Origin: Streptomyces sp. NBC_00250
Lineage (GTDB): Bacteria > Actinomycetota > Actinomycetes > Streptomycetales > Streptomycetaceae
NCBI RefSeq assembly: GCF_036192275.1
Contig: NZ_CP108088.1
Location: 744,001-808,000, forward strand
Length of the DNA stretch: 64,000 nt
Direction of reading: 5' to 3'
Numbering within the stretch: the stretch's first letter is position 1; every line of letters begins with the position of its first letter. The notes under the pieces are model-generated. The model did not search any database. It was not told where the DNA came from and saw only the letters and a program-made list of their open reading frames with translations. A program made the translations under genes and the position numbers. This document shows, in pieces, positions 43,701 to 51,228 of the stretch.

Positions 43701-45068
43701 GGCGGGATCGGGTTCGGCGCCGTCCTCGCCGACGACATGGGGCTCGGCAAGACCCTCACCGCCATCTCGTACACCCTTCACCGGTACGAGAACGGGCACC
43801 GCGGCCCGGTCCTCGTGGTGTGCCCTTCGTCGCTGGTGACCAACTGGGAGCGGGAGTTCCGCCGGTTCGCCCCGCAGCTCGACGTCACCGTCTACCACGG
43901 CACCCGGCGGAGCCTGGAACTCGCCGGGGAGCGGACCGTCGTCCTCACCACCTACGGCGTACTGCGCCGCGACGACGAACTCGGTTCCGCTTCCTGGGAC
44001 TTGGTGATCGCGGACGAGGCGCAGCACGCCAAGAACCACGCCTCCTCCACCGCCCGCCGGCTGCACGGACTCACCTCCGCCACCCGCCTGGCCCTGACCG
44101 GGACCCCGGTCGAGAACAACCTCTCCGAGCTGTGGACGCTGCTCGACTGGGCCAATCCCGGACTCTTCGGACCGCTGAAGACCTTCCGCTCACGGTACGC
44201 GGCTGCCGCCGAGCGCGACCCGGACGGTCCTGCCGCGCTCGCCCTCGCCCGGCTGATCGCGCCGTTCCTCCTGCGCCGCCGGAAGACCGACCCCCAGGTC
44301 GCCCCCGAGCTCCCCGCGAAGGTCGAGTCCCGGCGGATCGTCGAGCTCACCGCCGAGCAGGTCGCCCTCTACGAGGCCGTCGTCCGCGAGACGATGGAAC
44401 AGCTCGCCCACTCCCCGTCCCTCGCCCGCTCCGGCCTGGTGTTCAAGCTGATCACCGCCCTGAAGCAGATCACCAACCACCCCGCCCACTACTGGGGCGA
44501 GGAACACCCGGGCCCGGCCCGGGTGGATGAGTTCACCGCCCGGTCGGCCAAGCTGGAAGCGCTCGCCGAACTCGCCGAGACGATCACCTCGCGCGGCGAG
44601 GCGGCGCTCGTCTTCACCAGTTACGTGACGATGGGCCGGCTCCTCACCGAGCACCTGACGCACCTCGGCCATCGCCCGCTGTTCCTCCACGGCGGTCTGG
44701 ACACCCGACAGCGGCAGGAGCTGGTCGACGCGTTCCAGGCGGGCCGCTCACCGTTGTTCGTGCTGTCCGTCAAGGCGGGCGGCACCGGTCTGACCCTGAC
44801 CCGGGCCAGCCACGTCGTGCACTTCGACCGCAGCTGGAACGCCGCCGTCGAGGACCAGGCCTCCGACCGCGCACACCGGATCGGGCAACGGCGCACGGTC
44901 ACCGTCCACCGACTCGTCACACGCGGCACGATCGAGGACCGGATCGACCAACTCCTCACGCACAAACGGTCCTTGCAGGAAACGGTCCTGGGCACCGGCG
45001 ACGCCGGAATCGCCCGGCTCTCCGACCGTGAACTCTCGGATCTCGTGAGTCTGGGAGGCGCGTCGTGA
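40779..45068 (+). CDS. SNF2-family helicase with N-terminal dsRBD-like repeats
   Basis: About 1429 residues. The C-terminal third is a SNF2 ATPase: motif I DDMGLGKT (Lys991), motif II DEAQ (1079-1082), then LTGTPVENN, LFLHGGLDTRQRQ and DRAHRIGQRR. The N-terminal half is unusual. Near 348-416 the pattern DPVKYLNKYTQ...KARPDARRAAASALMEEL looks like a double-stranded-RNA-binding domain, and two weaker copies of the final beta-alpha part lie near 113-168 and 267-320. A Pro-rich linker follows. TTG at 40779 has GGAGGG seven bases upstream and is preferred over ATG at 40758. Role unknown; DNA or RNA remodelling, repair or phage defence are options. Confidence 0.9.
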   Translation: MAGRSQSAEDIRRSAPTGTAMRPAWHERAKRAVVAGRFDPDVVSEAESLARSGRLTHRDLRMLLLVTDDHPAWLTARRLAVDGLKDTPEVPQQILTAHAQLEFWPPPTYEESAEHLPNGHVLHTAAVRLGPGDAQVTGPARSAPTQSLARRSAARAMLHRLAGVAAPAGETADGRLTLPGMGTEAFEALLRTRVSTAGEPGEELTAEVVRRSGSARLRHRDVHLLLFGTRGQAWRELRVHALRLAARMQSSAATLLRWHADERGAETRHTVVAAAGGFSCRWTWDGGDGRTVDGAERTAHDRRQAAHLGAVALLAELTGLPEPAEERAAADGGPSRSVRIQPVPTGQDPVKYLNKYTQLEVISKPESTFATAPKSVTCTYTCTLARTGAEVSVTRRAKARPDARRAAASALMEELVALDTESTPPARVARPSGVPPARAEAPSTVPPPRPPAVPNPRPRAAGAADARPPVPVPVPRIGVNDVIAEALAAGCAVSFLPADSEPAGLLLHRADGAPLPGVELPAPLSPARRSLLVRPAPGPVPVVGWRVPLAQAVPVLLRRDRAGGWHPTAAEWERAARLGLRTVAAGLVHPTLTPEGVDRWRMGPLPEATARAVEDLARHMSPRAHAVADGGRYPAAVDAVAAFLDALADTLLRPPAAVLFGTGPFLAPTGGPLPEAEAERVRPWLDTVEDRLHPGPPPGLVVEFAEPSEEEAAAGRLTGRLLVAVDRDEPAGEIAAALLDTAREPVAGVEPYHLRDRVRRRLERAARGCAVLNGLLSSPERLVADSSGIARLLASEADLATEGVVLRWPPGLRDPLSAHTVVGTEDAVDADGDPGTRPTGGAPRFSLQALLDFRWQLALGGDVLSEAEMDALAEAARPLVRVRGRWVLLDPLTVARVRRRALGPLAGIDALTAALTGTVNVDGRTVPCRAGGNLAAVVDILRRGEHTAAVPAPAGLDATLRAYQARALSWLAHTGGIGFGAVLADDMGLGKTLTAISYTLHRYENGHRGPVLVVCPSSLVTNWEREFRRFAPQLDVTVYHGTRRSLELAGERTVVLTTYGVLRRDDELGSASWDLVIADEAQHAKNHASSTARRLHGLTSATRLALTGTPVENNLSELWTLLDWANPGLFGPLKTFRSRYAAAAERDPDGPAALALARLIAPFLLRRRKTDPQVAPELPAKVESRRIVELTAEQVALYEAVVRETMEQLAHSPSLARSGLVFKLITALKQITNHPAHYWGEEHPGPARVDEFTARSAKLEALAELAETITSRGEAALVFTSYVTMGRLLTEHLTHLGHRPLFLHGGLDTRQRQELVDAFQAGRSPLFVLSVKAGGTGLTLTRASHVVHFDRSWNAAVEDQASDRAHRIGQRRTVTVHRLVTRGTIEDRIDQLLTHKRSLQETVLGTGDAGIARLSDRELSDLVSLGGAS

Positions 45069-45703
45069 CCTCCCCCGACCTCATCTCCGTACTGGACACC
45101 CACATCGAGCCGCCCCCGGCGCCGCTTCCCGGGCTCGACGCGCTGCGCGCACTCGTCGCCGACGCGGCGCTCCGCGCGGCCGCCCTCCTCGACGACACCG
45201 GGACGGGCGCCGGTGTCGGCACCGGCCCCGGTGGGACCGTTCCCGAAGACACCGCGACCGACCGAGCCGACGGCGTCGACGACGTCACCGCGGACATCGC
45301 CCGCTTCGTCGCCCGGACCGGAGACACCCATCAGGGACGTGCCGCCGCCCAACTCGACCTGCCCGTAGGTCAGATGAGACTTCTGGCCACGGCCCACCGG
45401 TTCGGCGGGCGGCCGGGCGTCGCCACCTTCCTCGCGCCACAGCCGGCCGATCCCGACCTGCTCGCCGCCGCCGAGCACACCGTCCAGCCGCTCCGCCCGT
45501 CCCCCACCGCACCCGTGGAGCGCCACCACAACCACCTCACCGACGCGCCCGCACGGGTCCAGCTGCGGTACGGCCCAGACCGCCTCTGGCACCCGTACGT
45601 GGAGCGCTACGGCACCTGGCAGCCGGCCGCCGCGCCCCACCCCGACCCCGCCGTGGCGTACGGAGCGGCTCGTGCGGCGCTCCGCGCACCGTCGCGGAGA
45701 TGA
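45065..45703 (+). CDS. Unknown protein coupled to the SNF2 helicase
   Basis: 212 residues, GTG start overlapping the helicase stop by four bases, so the two are probably made together. The middle (residues 75-120, ARFVARTGDTHQGRAAAQLD...) could be a small helix-turn-helix; the remainder is Pro/Ala-rich. In actinobacteria a SWIM zinc-finger protein often accompanies such helicases, but no cysteine pattern is present here. I assign no function. Confidence 0.7.
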   Translation: MTSPDLISVLDTHIEPPPAPLPGLDALRALVADAALRAAALLDDTGTGAGVGTGPGGTVPEDTATDRADGVDDVTADIARFVARTGDTHQGRAAAQLDLPVGQMRLLATAHRFGGRPGVATFLAPQPADPDLLAAAEHTVQPLRPSPTAPVERHHNHLTDAPARVQLRYGPDRLWHPYVERYGTWQPAAAPHPDPAVAYGAARAALRAPSRR

Positions 45704-45797
45704 CGACGCGGCCGACGATGCGGCACCGGCGCGCCCCGGTGCGCCCCGGCGCATCTGCGCAGGTCGACGAGTTGCTGCCACGATCTTCAAACATCCA

Positions 45798-45827
45798 TTG
45801 TTTCAAGCCGAGTTGGAGTGTTAGCGT
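45798..45827 (+). promoter_or_regulatory. Candidate promoter of the region 4 operon
   Basis: TTGTTT and TAGCGT separated by 18 bases, in the most AT-rich part of the 211-base gap before the first gene of the operon. The pair resembles a vegetative-sigma promoter. The rest of the gap shows nothing clear. Confidence 0.4.
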
Positions 45828-45914
45828 CCCAGGCGACCGGCAAGTGCTTTGACGTAGGTGTGACGAACGGGGCCTCACGGCTCCGTGTATGGGGCCATTG
45901 CTGTGGGGGGTGGA

Positions 45915-47117
45915 ATGGGTCCGCGTACCGTTGCCGAGCTTCTGGATTTCGAACGTCGAGTCGTGCCCGCCGTCGACCGTCTCCGCGAGGTGCGGAGCGG
46001 CGAGCGGGACGGGGATCCGATCGCGGCCCTCGACGAGGTGCGGGCGGCCGTCGAGGGGCTCTCGGGGCTCCTGTCGGACCGTCAGATATCGGCCACGCTC
46101 GCCGACTTGGCGGTGTGGGCGGGAACCGGATGCGAGGGCGTGCCGAATTTCGACGCCACCCGGGACGCGGTGCCCGCTCCCGAGGACGGTGAGGCCGCCG
46201 CGTACATCGGGCCGGTGATCCTCCCCAACAGCGACCGTCACGAGGTCCACATCGAGGCGTTCTCGGTGGTCCGGCAGGACCCCGACTGCACGCCGTACCT
46301 CCAGGACGTGTATCCGCACCCGAAGGCCGTCTTCCAGTCGACCCGGCTGCTCTCCGCCTCGCGGGGGCTGCGGGAGGGCAACTGCGTGGTGTTCTTCCCC
46401 GAGAACATCCCGGCGGCGACACGATGTACACACCAGAACTTCGCATGGTTCTTCTTCAACCGGCACGTCGACATCTACGCCCAGACCCTGGCGATCACCG
46501 AGCGGCTGTGCGGCCCCGGGTCTCCGTTCGCCGCCGACACCGGGCTCGTCTCCCCCGGGATCGACCCCGAGGACGTGTACCAGGCCCGGTGCGTCTGGGG
46601 CTACCTGCACGACTACTTCCACCACACCGGACCCCGCCCGCTCGACCAGCACCTGCCGCTCAAGACGAAGTGGCGGCCCGGGCTGCTGGAGGAGCTCAAG
46701 GTCGACATGAAGACGGCGATCGCCTGCTTCGAGGAGGACGTGCCGTTCGGTCCGGTCGTCTTCGAGTACGTCCTTCTGGAGCGGCTCTTCCGCTACCCGG
46801 CGCAGCCCGAGCCGCTGCGCAACTTCGACTCCGGTACGGGGTTCGCGCTGGGTACCTGGCTGGCCGCGCACGGGCTGTTCACGGAGGACGGGCAGGGACG
46901 GCGCGCCCTGGGGGCCAAGGCGGAGATCGTGGAATGCGTCCGCGAACTCGTGCGGCGGATCGAGAAGATCGAGACGATCGAGGACGACGACGCCTACCGT
47001 ACGGGCGCCGTGGACTTCCTCTACGGGACGCTCCTGCGGCGCCCGGAGAGCAAGCCCGACCGGTACGGCGGCCCGCTGGCACCGATCGGTCTGTGGGGTT
47101 CCGAGGTCCATGTCTGA
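45915..47117 (+). CDS. Histidine-rich conserved protein of unknown function, first gene of operon
   Basis: 400 residues, no signal peptide or membrane span. Two clusters could bind metal: CTHQNFAWFFFNRHVD (Cys171, His173, His184) and HDYFHHTGPRP (His232, Asp233, His236, His237). The helix-rich remainder and spacing loosely recall helical metal oxygenases, but I cannot place it in a named enzyme family. ATG at 45915 follows a GGGGGG-rich ribosome site; a GTG ten codons upstream is possible. Its stop lies inside the next gene, so it belongs to the operon and is a candidate tailoring enzyme. Confidence 0.85.
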   Translation: MGPRTVAELLDFERRVVPAVDRLREVRSGERDGDPIAALDEVRAAVEGLSGLLSDRQISATLADLAVWAGTGCEGVPNFDATRDAVPAPEDGEAAAYIGPVILPNSDRHEVHIEAFSVVRQDPDCTPYLQDVYPHPKAVFQSTRLLSASRGLREGNCVVFFPENIPAATRCTHQNFAWFFFNRHVDIYAQTLAITERLCGPGSPFAADTGLVSPGIDPEDVYQARCVWGYLHDYFHHTGPRPLDQHLPLKTKWRPGLLEELKVDMKTAIACFEEDVPFGPVVFEYVLLERLFRYPAQPEPLRNFDSGTGFALGTWLAAHGLFTEDGQGRRALGAKAEIVECVRELVRRIEKIETIEDDDAYRTGAVDFLYGTLLRRPESKPDRYGGPLAPIGLWGSEVHV

Positions 47118-48246
47118 GACACCCCCCTCCGGCGTGCCCGACACCCATGCCCCGCCCGGCCTCGACCGGATCCTCCGGGACCCCGGCTTCTGCCGTCACT
47201 CCACCGGCCGTGTCGCCGTCGTGGAGTGGGAGGCCGGGAGCGGCTGGTCGGAGCCGCGGATCGAGCCGTACGACAAGCTGGCGATGGATCCCGCGACCCT
47301 GGGGCTCCACTACGGGCAGGCCGTCTTCGAGGGCATGAAGGCCTTCCGGGGCGCGGACGGATCGGTGTCCCTGTTCCGGGCGGCCGACCACGGGCGCCGC
47401 CTCGGGCGCTCGGCCGCGCGGCTGGCGATGGCCGAGATGCCCGTCGAACTGTTCACCCGGGCCTGTACCGAGCTGGTCGCCGCGGACGAGCGGTGGGTGC
47501 CCGCCGGGTACGGGCAGAGCCTGTACCTCCGGCCGCTGCTGCTCGCCACGGAGGCCGAGATGGGGCTCCGGCCCTCGCTCAGCTACCGGTGCGTCGTCCT
47601 GGCCTACCCCGCCGACCCCTGTTTCGGGAGCGACTTCCGTCCGCTCGCGGTGACCGCCGCGACGGAGACGGTGCGCGCGGTGCGGGGCGGGACCGGCGAG
47701 TCGAAGTGCGCGGGCAACTACGCCGCGAGCCTGCTGACCAGGACCGAAGCGCAGGCCGCCGGGTACGACGAGGCCCTGTGGCTCGACGGTCTGGAACGCC
47801 GCTGGGTCGAGGAGCTCAGCACCATGAACGTCTTCTTCGTCTGGCGCGGCGAGGACGGGCCCCGGCTCACCACTCCGCCGTGCGACGGGACGATCGTCCG
47901 GGGCATCACCCGTGACGCGCTCCTCACCCTGGCCGACGACCTCGGCCTGCCGGCTGCCGAGGAGCCGACGTCGATCGACGCGGTCCGCGACGGGATCCGC
48001 TCCGGCGGCCTCGCCGAGATGTTCGCGAGCGGGACGGCCGGCGTCGTCGTCGCCGTGGGCCGGCTCGGCACCGGCGGCCGGGACCTGATCGTCGGTGACG
48101 GCAAGGAGGGCCCGGTGACCGAGCGGCTGCGCACCGCTCTGCTGGACGTCCAGCACGCACGTACACCTGACACGCACGGCTGGTTGCTCCCGGTCACCGG
48201 GAACGCCGGAGCGGCCACGATCGAGGGCGAGGGGCGACACGCATGA
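47110..48246 (+). CDS. Branched-chain-type (class IV) aminotransferase
   Basis: 378 residues, fold type IV PLP enzyme. The Schiff-base Lys199 is in GGTGESKCAGNYAAS, with LHYGQAVFEGMKAF, LYLRPLLLATE, and EELSTMNVFFVW as in IlvE. It probably makes or uses an amino acid whose 2-oxo acid comes from the pathway, for example one produced by the prephenate-decarboxylase-like neighbour. It overlaps the preceding gene by eight bases and the next by four. Distinct from the ilvE at 59.5 kb, so likely pathway-specific. Confidence 0.92.
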   Translation: MSETPPSGVPDTHAPPGLDRILRDPGFCRHSTGRVAVVEWEAGSGWSEPRIEPYDKLAMDPATLGLHYGQAVFEGMKAFRGADGSVSLFRAADHGRRLGRSAARLAMAEMPVELFTRACTELVAADERWVPAGYGQSLYLRPLLLATEAEMGLRPSLSYRCVVLAYPADPCFGSDFRPLAVTAATETVRAVRGGTGESKCAGNYAASLLTRTEAQAAGYDEALWLDGLERRWVEELSTMNVFFVWRGEDGPRLTTPPCDGTIVRGITRDALLTLADDLGLPAAEEPTSIDAVRDGIRSGGLAEMFASGTAGVVVAVGRLGTGGRDLIVGDGKEGPVTERLRTALLDVQHARTPDTHGWLLPVTGNAGAATIEGEGRHA

Positions 48247-48827
48247 GCGACAGCACGGCGCTGAAGGCCGACCGTGACGGGACGCTGTCGGGAGTCACCA
48301 GAATCCACACCCTCGGCCCCTCCGGCACCAATCTGGAGAAGGCCGCGCACCACTGGTTCGCCGAGCGCGGGGTCGCCGGGACGGTGCTGCTCCACTCCGA
48401 GGTGGAGGACGGGCTCGACGTCATGGGCTTCGACGGGAGCGAGGCGATACTCGCCTGCGCCGTCTACCCCCGGCTGCACGACCTCGTCTTCGGCAACCTC
48501 CACCGACTGGAGATGGTCGACAGCTTCATCCTCGACACCCACGACATGGTCCTCGCGGGCCGGTCGGACGACACCGACGTCCGTACGATCGTCTCCCACC
48601 CGGCTCCCAGCTGTCTGGTGGCCGACCGGGGCACCGTGTCCCTCGCGAGCAGCAACTCCCGGGCCGCCGCCCTCTGCGCGGCCGGCGAGTACGACGCCTG
48701 TGTGACCACGGGCCGGGCGGCCCAGGCCGAAGGACTGCGGGTCCTGGAGAACTTCGGGCCCGTCCCGATGGTGTTCACGCTGCACGTGGGCAAGGCCGCC
48801 ACCGGCTCGACGACCGGGACGGTGTGA
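48243..48827 (+). CDS. Prephenate dehydratase-fold protein, BacA (prephenate decarboxylase)-like
   Basis: 194 residues. HTLGPSGTNLEKAA near the start, IVSHPAPSCLV in the middle and SSNSRAAALCAAGEYDACVTT afterwards follow the two-lobe prephenate dehydratase domain. The catalytic TRF motif of true dehydratases is absent, and there is no ACT regulatory domain. The size and these motifs resemble BacA of bacilysin and related decarboxylases that turn prephenate into a dihydro-hydroxyphenylpyruvate. That assignment is an inference; some other use of the fold is possible. Coupled by ATGA and TGATG overlaps to both neighbours. Confidence 0.8.
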   Translation: MSDSTALKADRDGTLSGVTRIHTLGPSGTNLEKAAHHWFAERGVAGTVLLHSEVEDGLDVMGFDGSEAILACAVYPRLHDLVFGNLHRLEMVDSFILDTHDMVLAGRSDDTDVRTIVSHPAPSCLVADRGTVSLASSNSRAAALCAAGEYDACVTTGRAAQAEGLRVLENFGPVPMVFTLHVGKAATGSTTGTV

Positions 48828-50083
48828 TGCGCAGGACAGCCCGGACCACGGCCCCGCCGGTACGGCGAGGCCGGCTTCCCGCCGCCTTCCAGGCGCTCAT
48901 GGTGAGCGAGGCGGTGTCCTCGGCGGGTTCGCAACTGACCCTGGTCGCCCTGCCCGTGCTCGCCGCCGCCGACCTGAAGGCGTCCCCGTCGCAGATCGCC
49001 CTGCTGAGCGGTGCGCAGTTCGTTCCCGTCCTCCTCGTCACCCCGTTCGCGGGCAGGCTGGCGGATCTGCGGGACCGGGCGCCGCTGCTCTACGCGTCCC
49101 ACTTCGCGCGGGCCGTGGTCCTGGGACTGGTCGTGACCCTGGCCGTGGCCGCGTGGCTGAACTACGCGACGCTGTTCGCGGCGGCCGTGCTGCTCGGCGC
49201 GTTCACCGCACTGTTCGACACGTCCCTTCTCGCGTACGTCCCCGACACGGTCGAGACCGAGGATCTGACGCGCGCCAACGGGCAGTTGGCGGCCGTCAAC
49301 GCGGTCTCGCAGACCGCCGGGCCGGCCATCGGCGGTCTCGTCGTGTCGGGTCTCGGCCCGGGTCTCGCCGTCGCCCTGGACGCCGTCTCCTATCTCTTCG
49401 GCGGGGCGGCCCTGCGGGCCCGCCCGAAGCCCTCGCGGAACCGGGCCACCCGGGAGAACGCCTCCATCCGCGCCGGGTTCGCCGCTGTCGCGGCGTCCGA
49501 CCCGCTGCGGCGCCTCGTGGCGGCGGGCTCCCTGTTCAATCTGGCCGAACAGGTCGCCCTGAGCGTGCTGTTCATCGCCGTCGTGCAGGAGGCGGACCAC
49601 TCGGTCGCGTTCCTCGGCTTCGGCTTCAGCGCGGCGGGCATCGGCAGTGTGATCGGCGCCAGGGCCACCGCGCGGTACGGCGGCGGGGACGGCGCCCGGT
49701 CCTGGGTGTGGGCGCTGCTGGTCTCCCAGGCCGCACTGCTCGCGGCGCTCTGGTCGCTGGGCTTCGGCGCCTGGGGTGCGGCGGCCTTCCTGGCGAGCAT
49801 GCTCGTGTACGGCGCGGCGATGGCGTTCTACAACGTGCACTCCCTGACGAGACGTCAACTGGTCTCGCCCGAGGGAATGCTGGGCCGGGTGAACGCCGTG
49901 TACCGGACGTTCGCCTTCGGGACCATCCCGATCGGCGCGGGCGCCGCCGCCCTTCTGCTCCTCTTCACCACGGCCCCGGTGGCGGCCACCGCGGTCGCGG
50001 TGCTGAGCGTCGTCGCCACGTGGGTGCTGGCCAGGGGGACGTACACGACCGAGAGGCAGGACGAGGCATGGACGACACCCTGA
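48827..50083 (+). CDS. MFS exporter
   Basis: 418 residues with about 12 membrane spans, MFS_3/EntS-like (TPFAGRLADLRDRAPLLYAS in the first cytoplasmic loop, YVPDTVETEDLTRANGQ mid-protein). ATG at 48827 overlaps the preceding stop. In biosynthetic operons such proteins usually export the product and give self-resistance, comparable to BacE of bacilysin. The end overlaps the next gene by 16 bases. Confidence 0.9.
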   Translation: MRRTARTTAPPVRRGRLPAAFQALMVSEAVSSAGSQLTLVALPVLAAADLKASPSQIALLSGAQFVPVLLVTPFAGRLADLRDRAPLLYASHFARAVVLGLVVTLAVAAWLNYATLFAAAVLLGAFTALFDTSLLAYVPDTVETEDLTRANGQLAAVNAVSQTAGPAIGGLVVSGLGPGLAVALDAVSYLFGGAALRARPKPSRNRATRENASIRAGFAAVAASDPLRRLVAAGSLFNLAEQVALSVLFIAVVQEADHSVAFLGFGFSAAGIGSVIGARATARYGGGDGARSWVWALLVSQAALLAALWSLGFGAWGAAAFLASMLVYGAAMAFYNVHSLTRRQLVSPEGMLGRVNAVYRTFAFGTIPIGAGAAALLLLFTTAPVAATAVAVLSVVATWVLARGTYTTERQDEAWTTP

Positions 50084-51228
50084 CCCCCTTCGTGGTGGGA
50101 GAGCGTTCCCACCTCGGGCCCGCCGGGACCGACGAATCGTGGCTGGACGAGGGCGGTTTCTACTCGTCCCGGCGCTGGACGGTCTCCCAGGAGGGCGACC
50201 GCGGCTTCGACACGGCGTATCTGGTCGGCCAGGACGAGGCGAGCGGCCGGACCGGTGGACTCGTGCCCTTCCACACGGCGTCGGGCGGCGACAGCAACCC
50301 GCTGTACAACGAGACCACGCTCCTCGGATACACCCCGGACGTGCAGGTCCTCGCCGGTTCGCGCACCGGGTACGACAACCGGCTGCTGATCGGCCCCGGC
50401 CTGTCCGAAGGGGACCGCGGCCGGCTCCTCACCGCCCTCTGCGACCGGCTCCTCGATCGGGCCGAGGAGCGCGGCGCCGGACACGTCTCCTGGTGGTACC
50501 TGCCGGAGGACGAGGCCCGCGCCCTCGCCGCGCTGCCCGGCTTCGCCACCGTCGCGACGCCCTGTCTGCCGACGGCCGTGGTCCGGCCACGCGGTGCGGA
50601 CTTCGCCGAGCACGTGGCGGCGCTGCCCGGTTCACGGCGTTCGCTGGTGCGTCGTGACCTGAAGCGGCTGGCCGCGGCCGGTTACCGGTCGCGGAGCGTG
50701 GCGGCCGATCCGGCGGATCTGGTGCGGTACGCGCCGCTGGTCGTGCAGGTGCAGGCCCGGCACGGCGAGGAGCTGAGCGAGGAGGGCGCGATCCGCTATC
50801 TGCGCCGCTGTCTGAGCATCGGCGGTGGCGCCGAGGGTGCCGCGAGTGAGGACGTGGTGATCACCGAGGTGCTCGACGCCGAGGACAGGCCGGCCGCGTT
50901 CGCGCTCGGGATCGTCCACGGCCGCACCCTGCACATGCGGGTCTTCGGCTGCGACTACGCCGCCGGGCACGGCGCCTCCGGCGAGTACTTCGAGGCCACG
51001 GTGTACGGGCCGCTGCGGCTCGCCCTGGAGCGGGGGCTCGACGCCGTGCACCTCGGGGTCACCTCGTACCGCGCGAAGTCACTGCGGGGTGCCGAACTCC
51101 ACGCGCGCCGCACCCTGTTCATGTCCCGCTCTGACCGGCGGCTGCCCGTTCCCGCTCCCGACTGGGGTTTCCTCGGGGACGACGAGCGGTTCCTCGCCGG
51201 AGCGTCGTCGGAGGTCCTGCCGTGCTGA
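50068..51228 (+). CDS. FemAB/GNAT_6-like acyl- or aminoacyltransferase
   Basis: 386 residues. The N-terminal half (FYSSRRW..., YLVGQDEASGRTGGLVPFHT) and the C-terminal GNAT part (GSRRSLVRRDLKRLAAAGY, then AFALGIVHGRTLHMRVFGCDY, LGVTSYRAKSLRGAEL) fit the acetyltransferase_6 group. Members include aminoacyl-tRNA-dependent transferases as well as CoA-dependent ones. In this operon it could form an amide bond or cap an amine; the acyl donor is unknown. Confidence 0.8.
   Translation: MDDTLTPFVVGERSHLGPAGTDESWLDEGGFYSSRRWTVSQEGDRGFDTAYLVGQDEASGRTGGLVPFHTASGGDSNPLYNETTLLGYTPDVQVLAGSRTGYDNRLLIGPGLSEGDRGRLLTALCDRLLDRAEERGAGHVSWWYLPEDEARALAALPGFATVATPCLPTAVVRPRGADFAEHVAALPGSRRSLVRRDLKRLAAAGYRSRSVAADPADLVRYAPLVVQVQARHGEELSEEGAIRYLRRCLSIGGGAEGAASEDVVITEVLDAEDRPAAFALGIVHGRTLHMRVFGCDYAAGHGASGEYFEATVYGPLRLALERGLDAVHLGVTSYRAKSLRGAELHARRTLFMSRSDRRLPVPAPDWGFLGDDERFLAGASSEVLPC

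Noticed and set aside
48243..48827. Classical prephenate dehydratase (pheA)
   Set aside because: The catalytic TRF motif and the ACT domain are absent, and the length is about 100 residues short.
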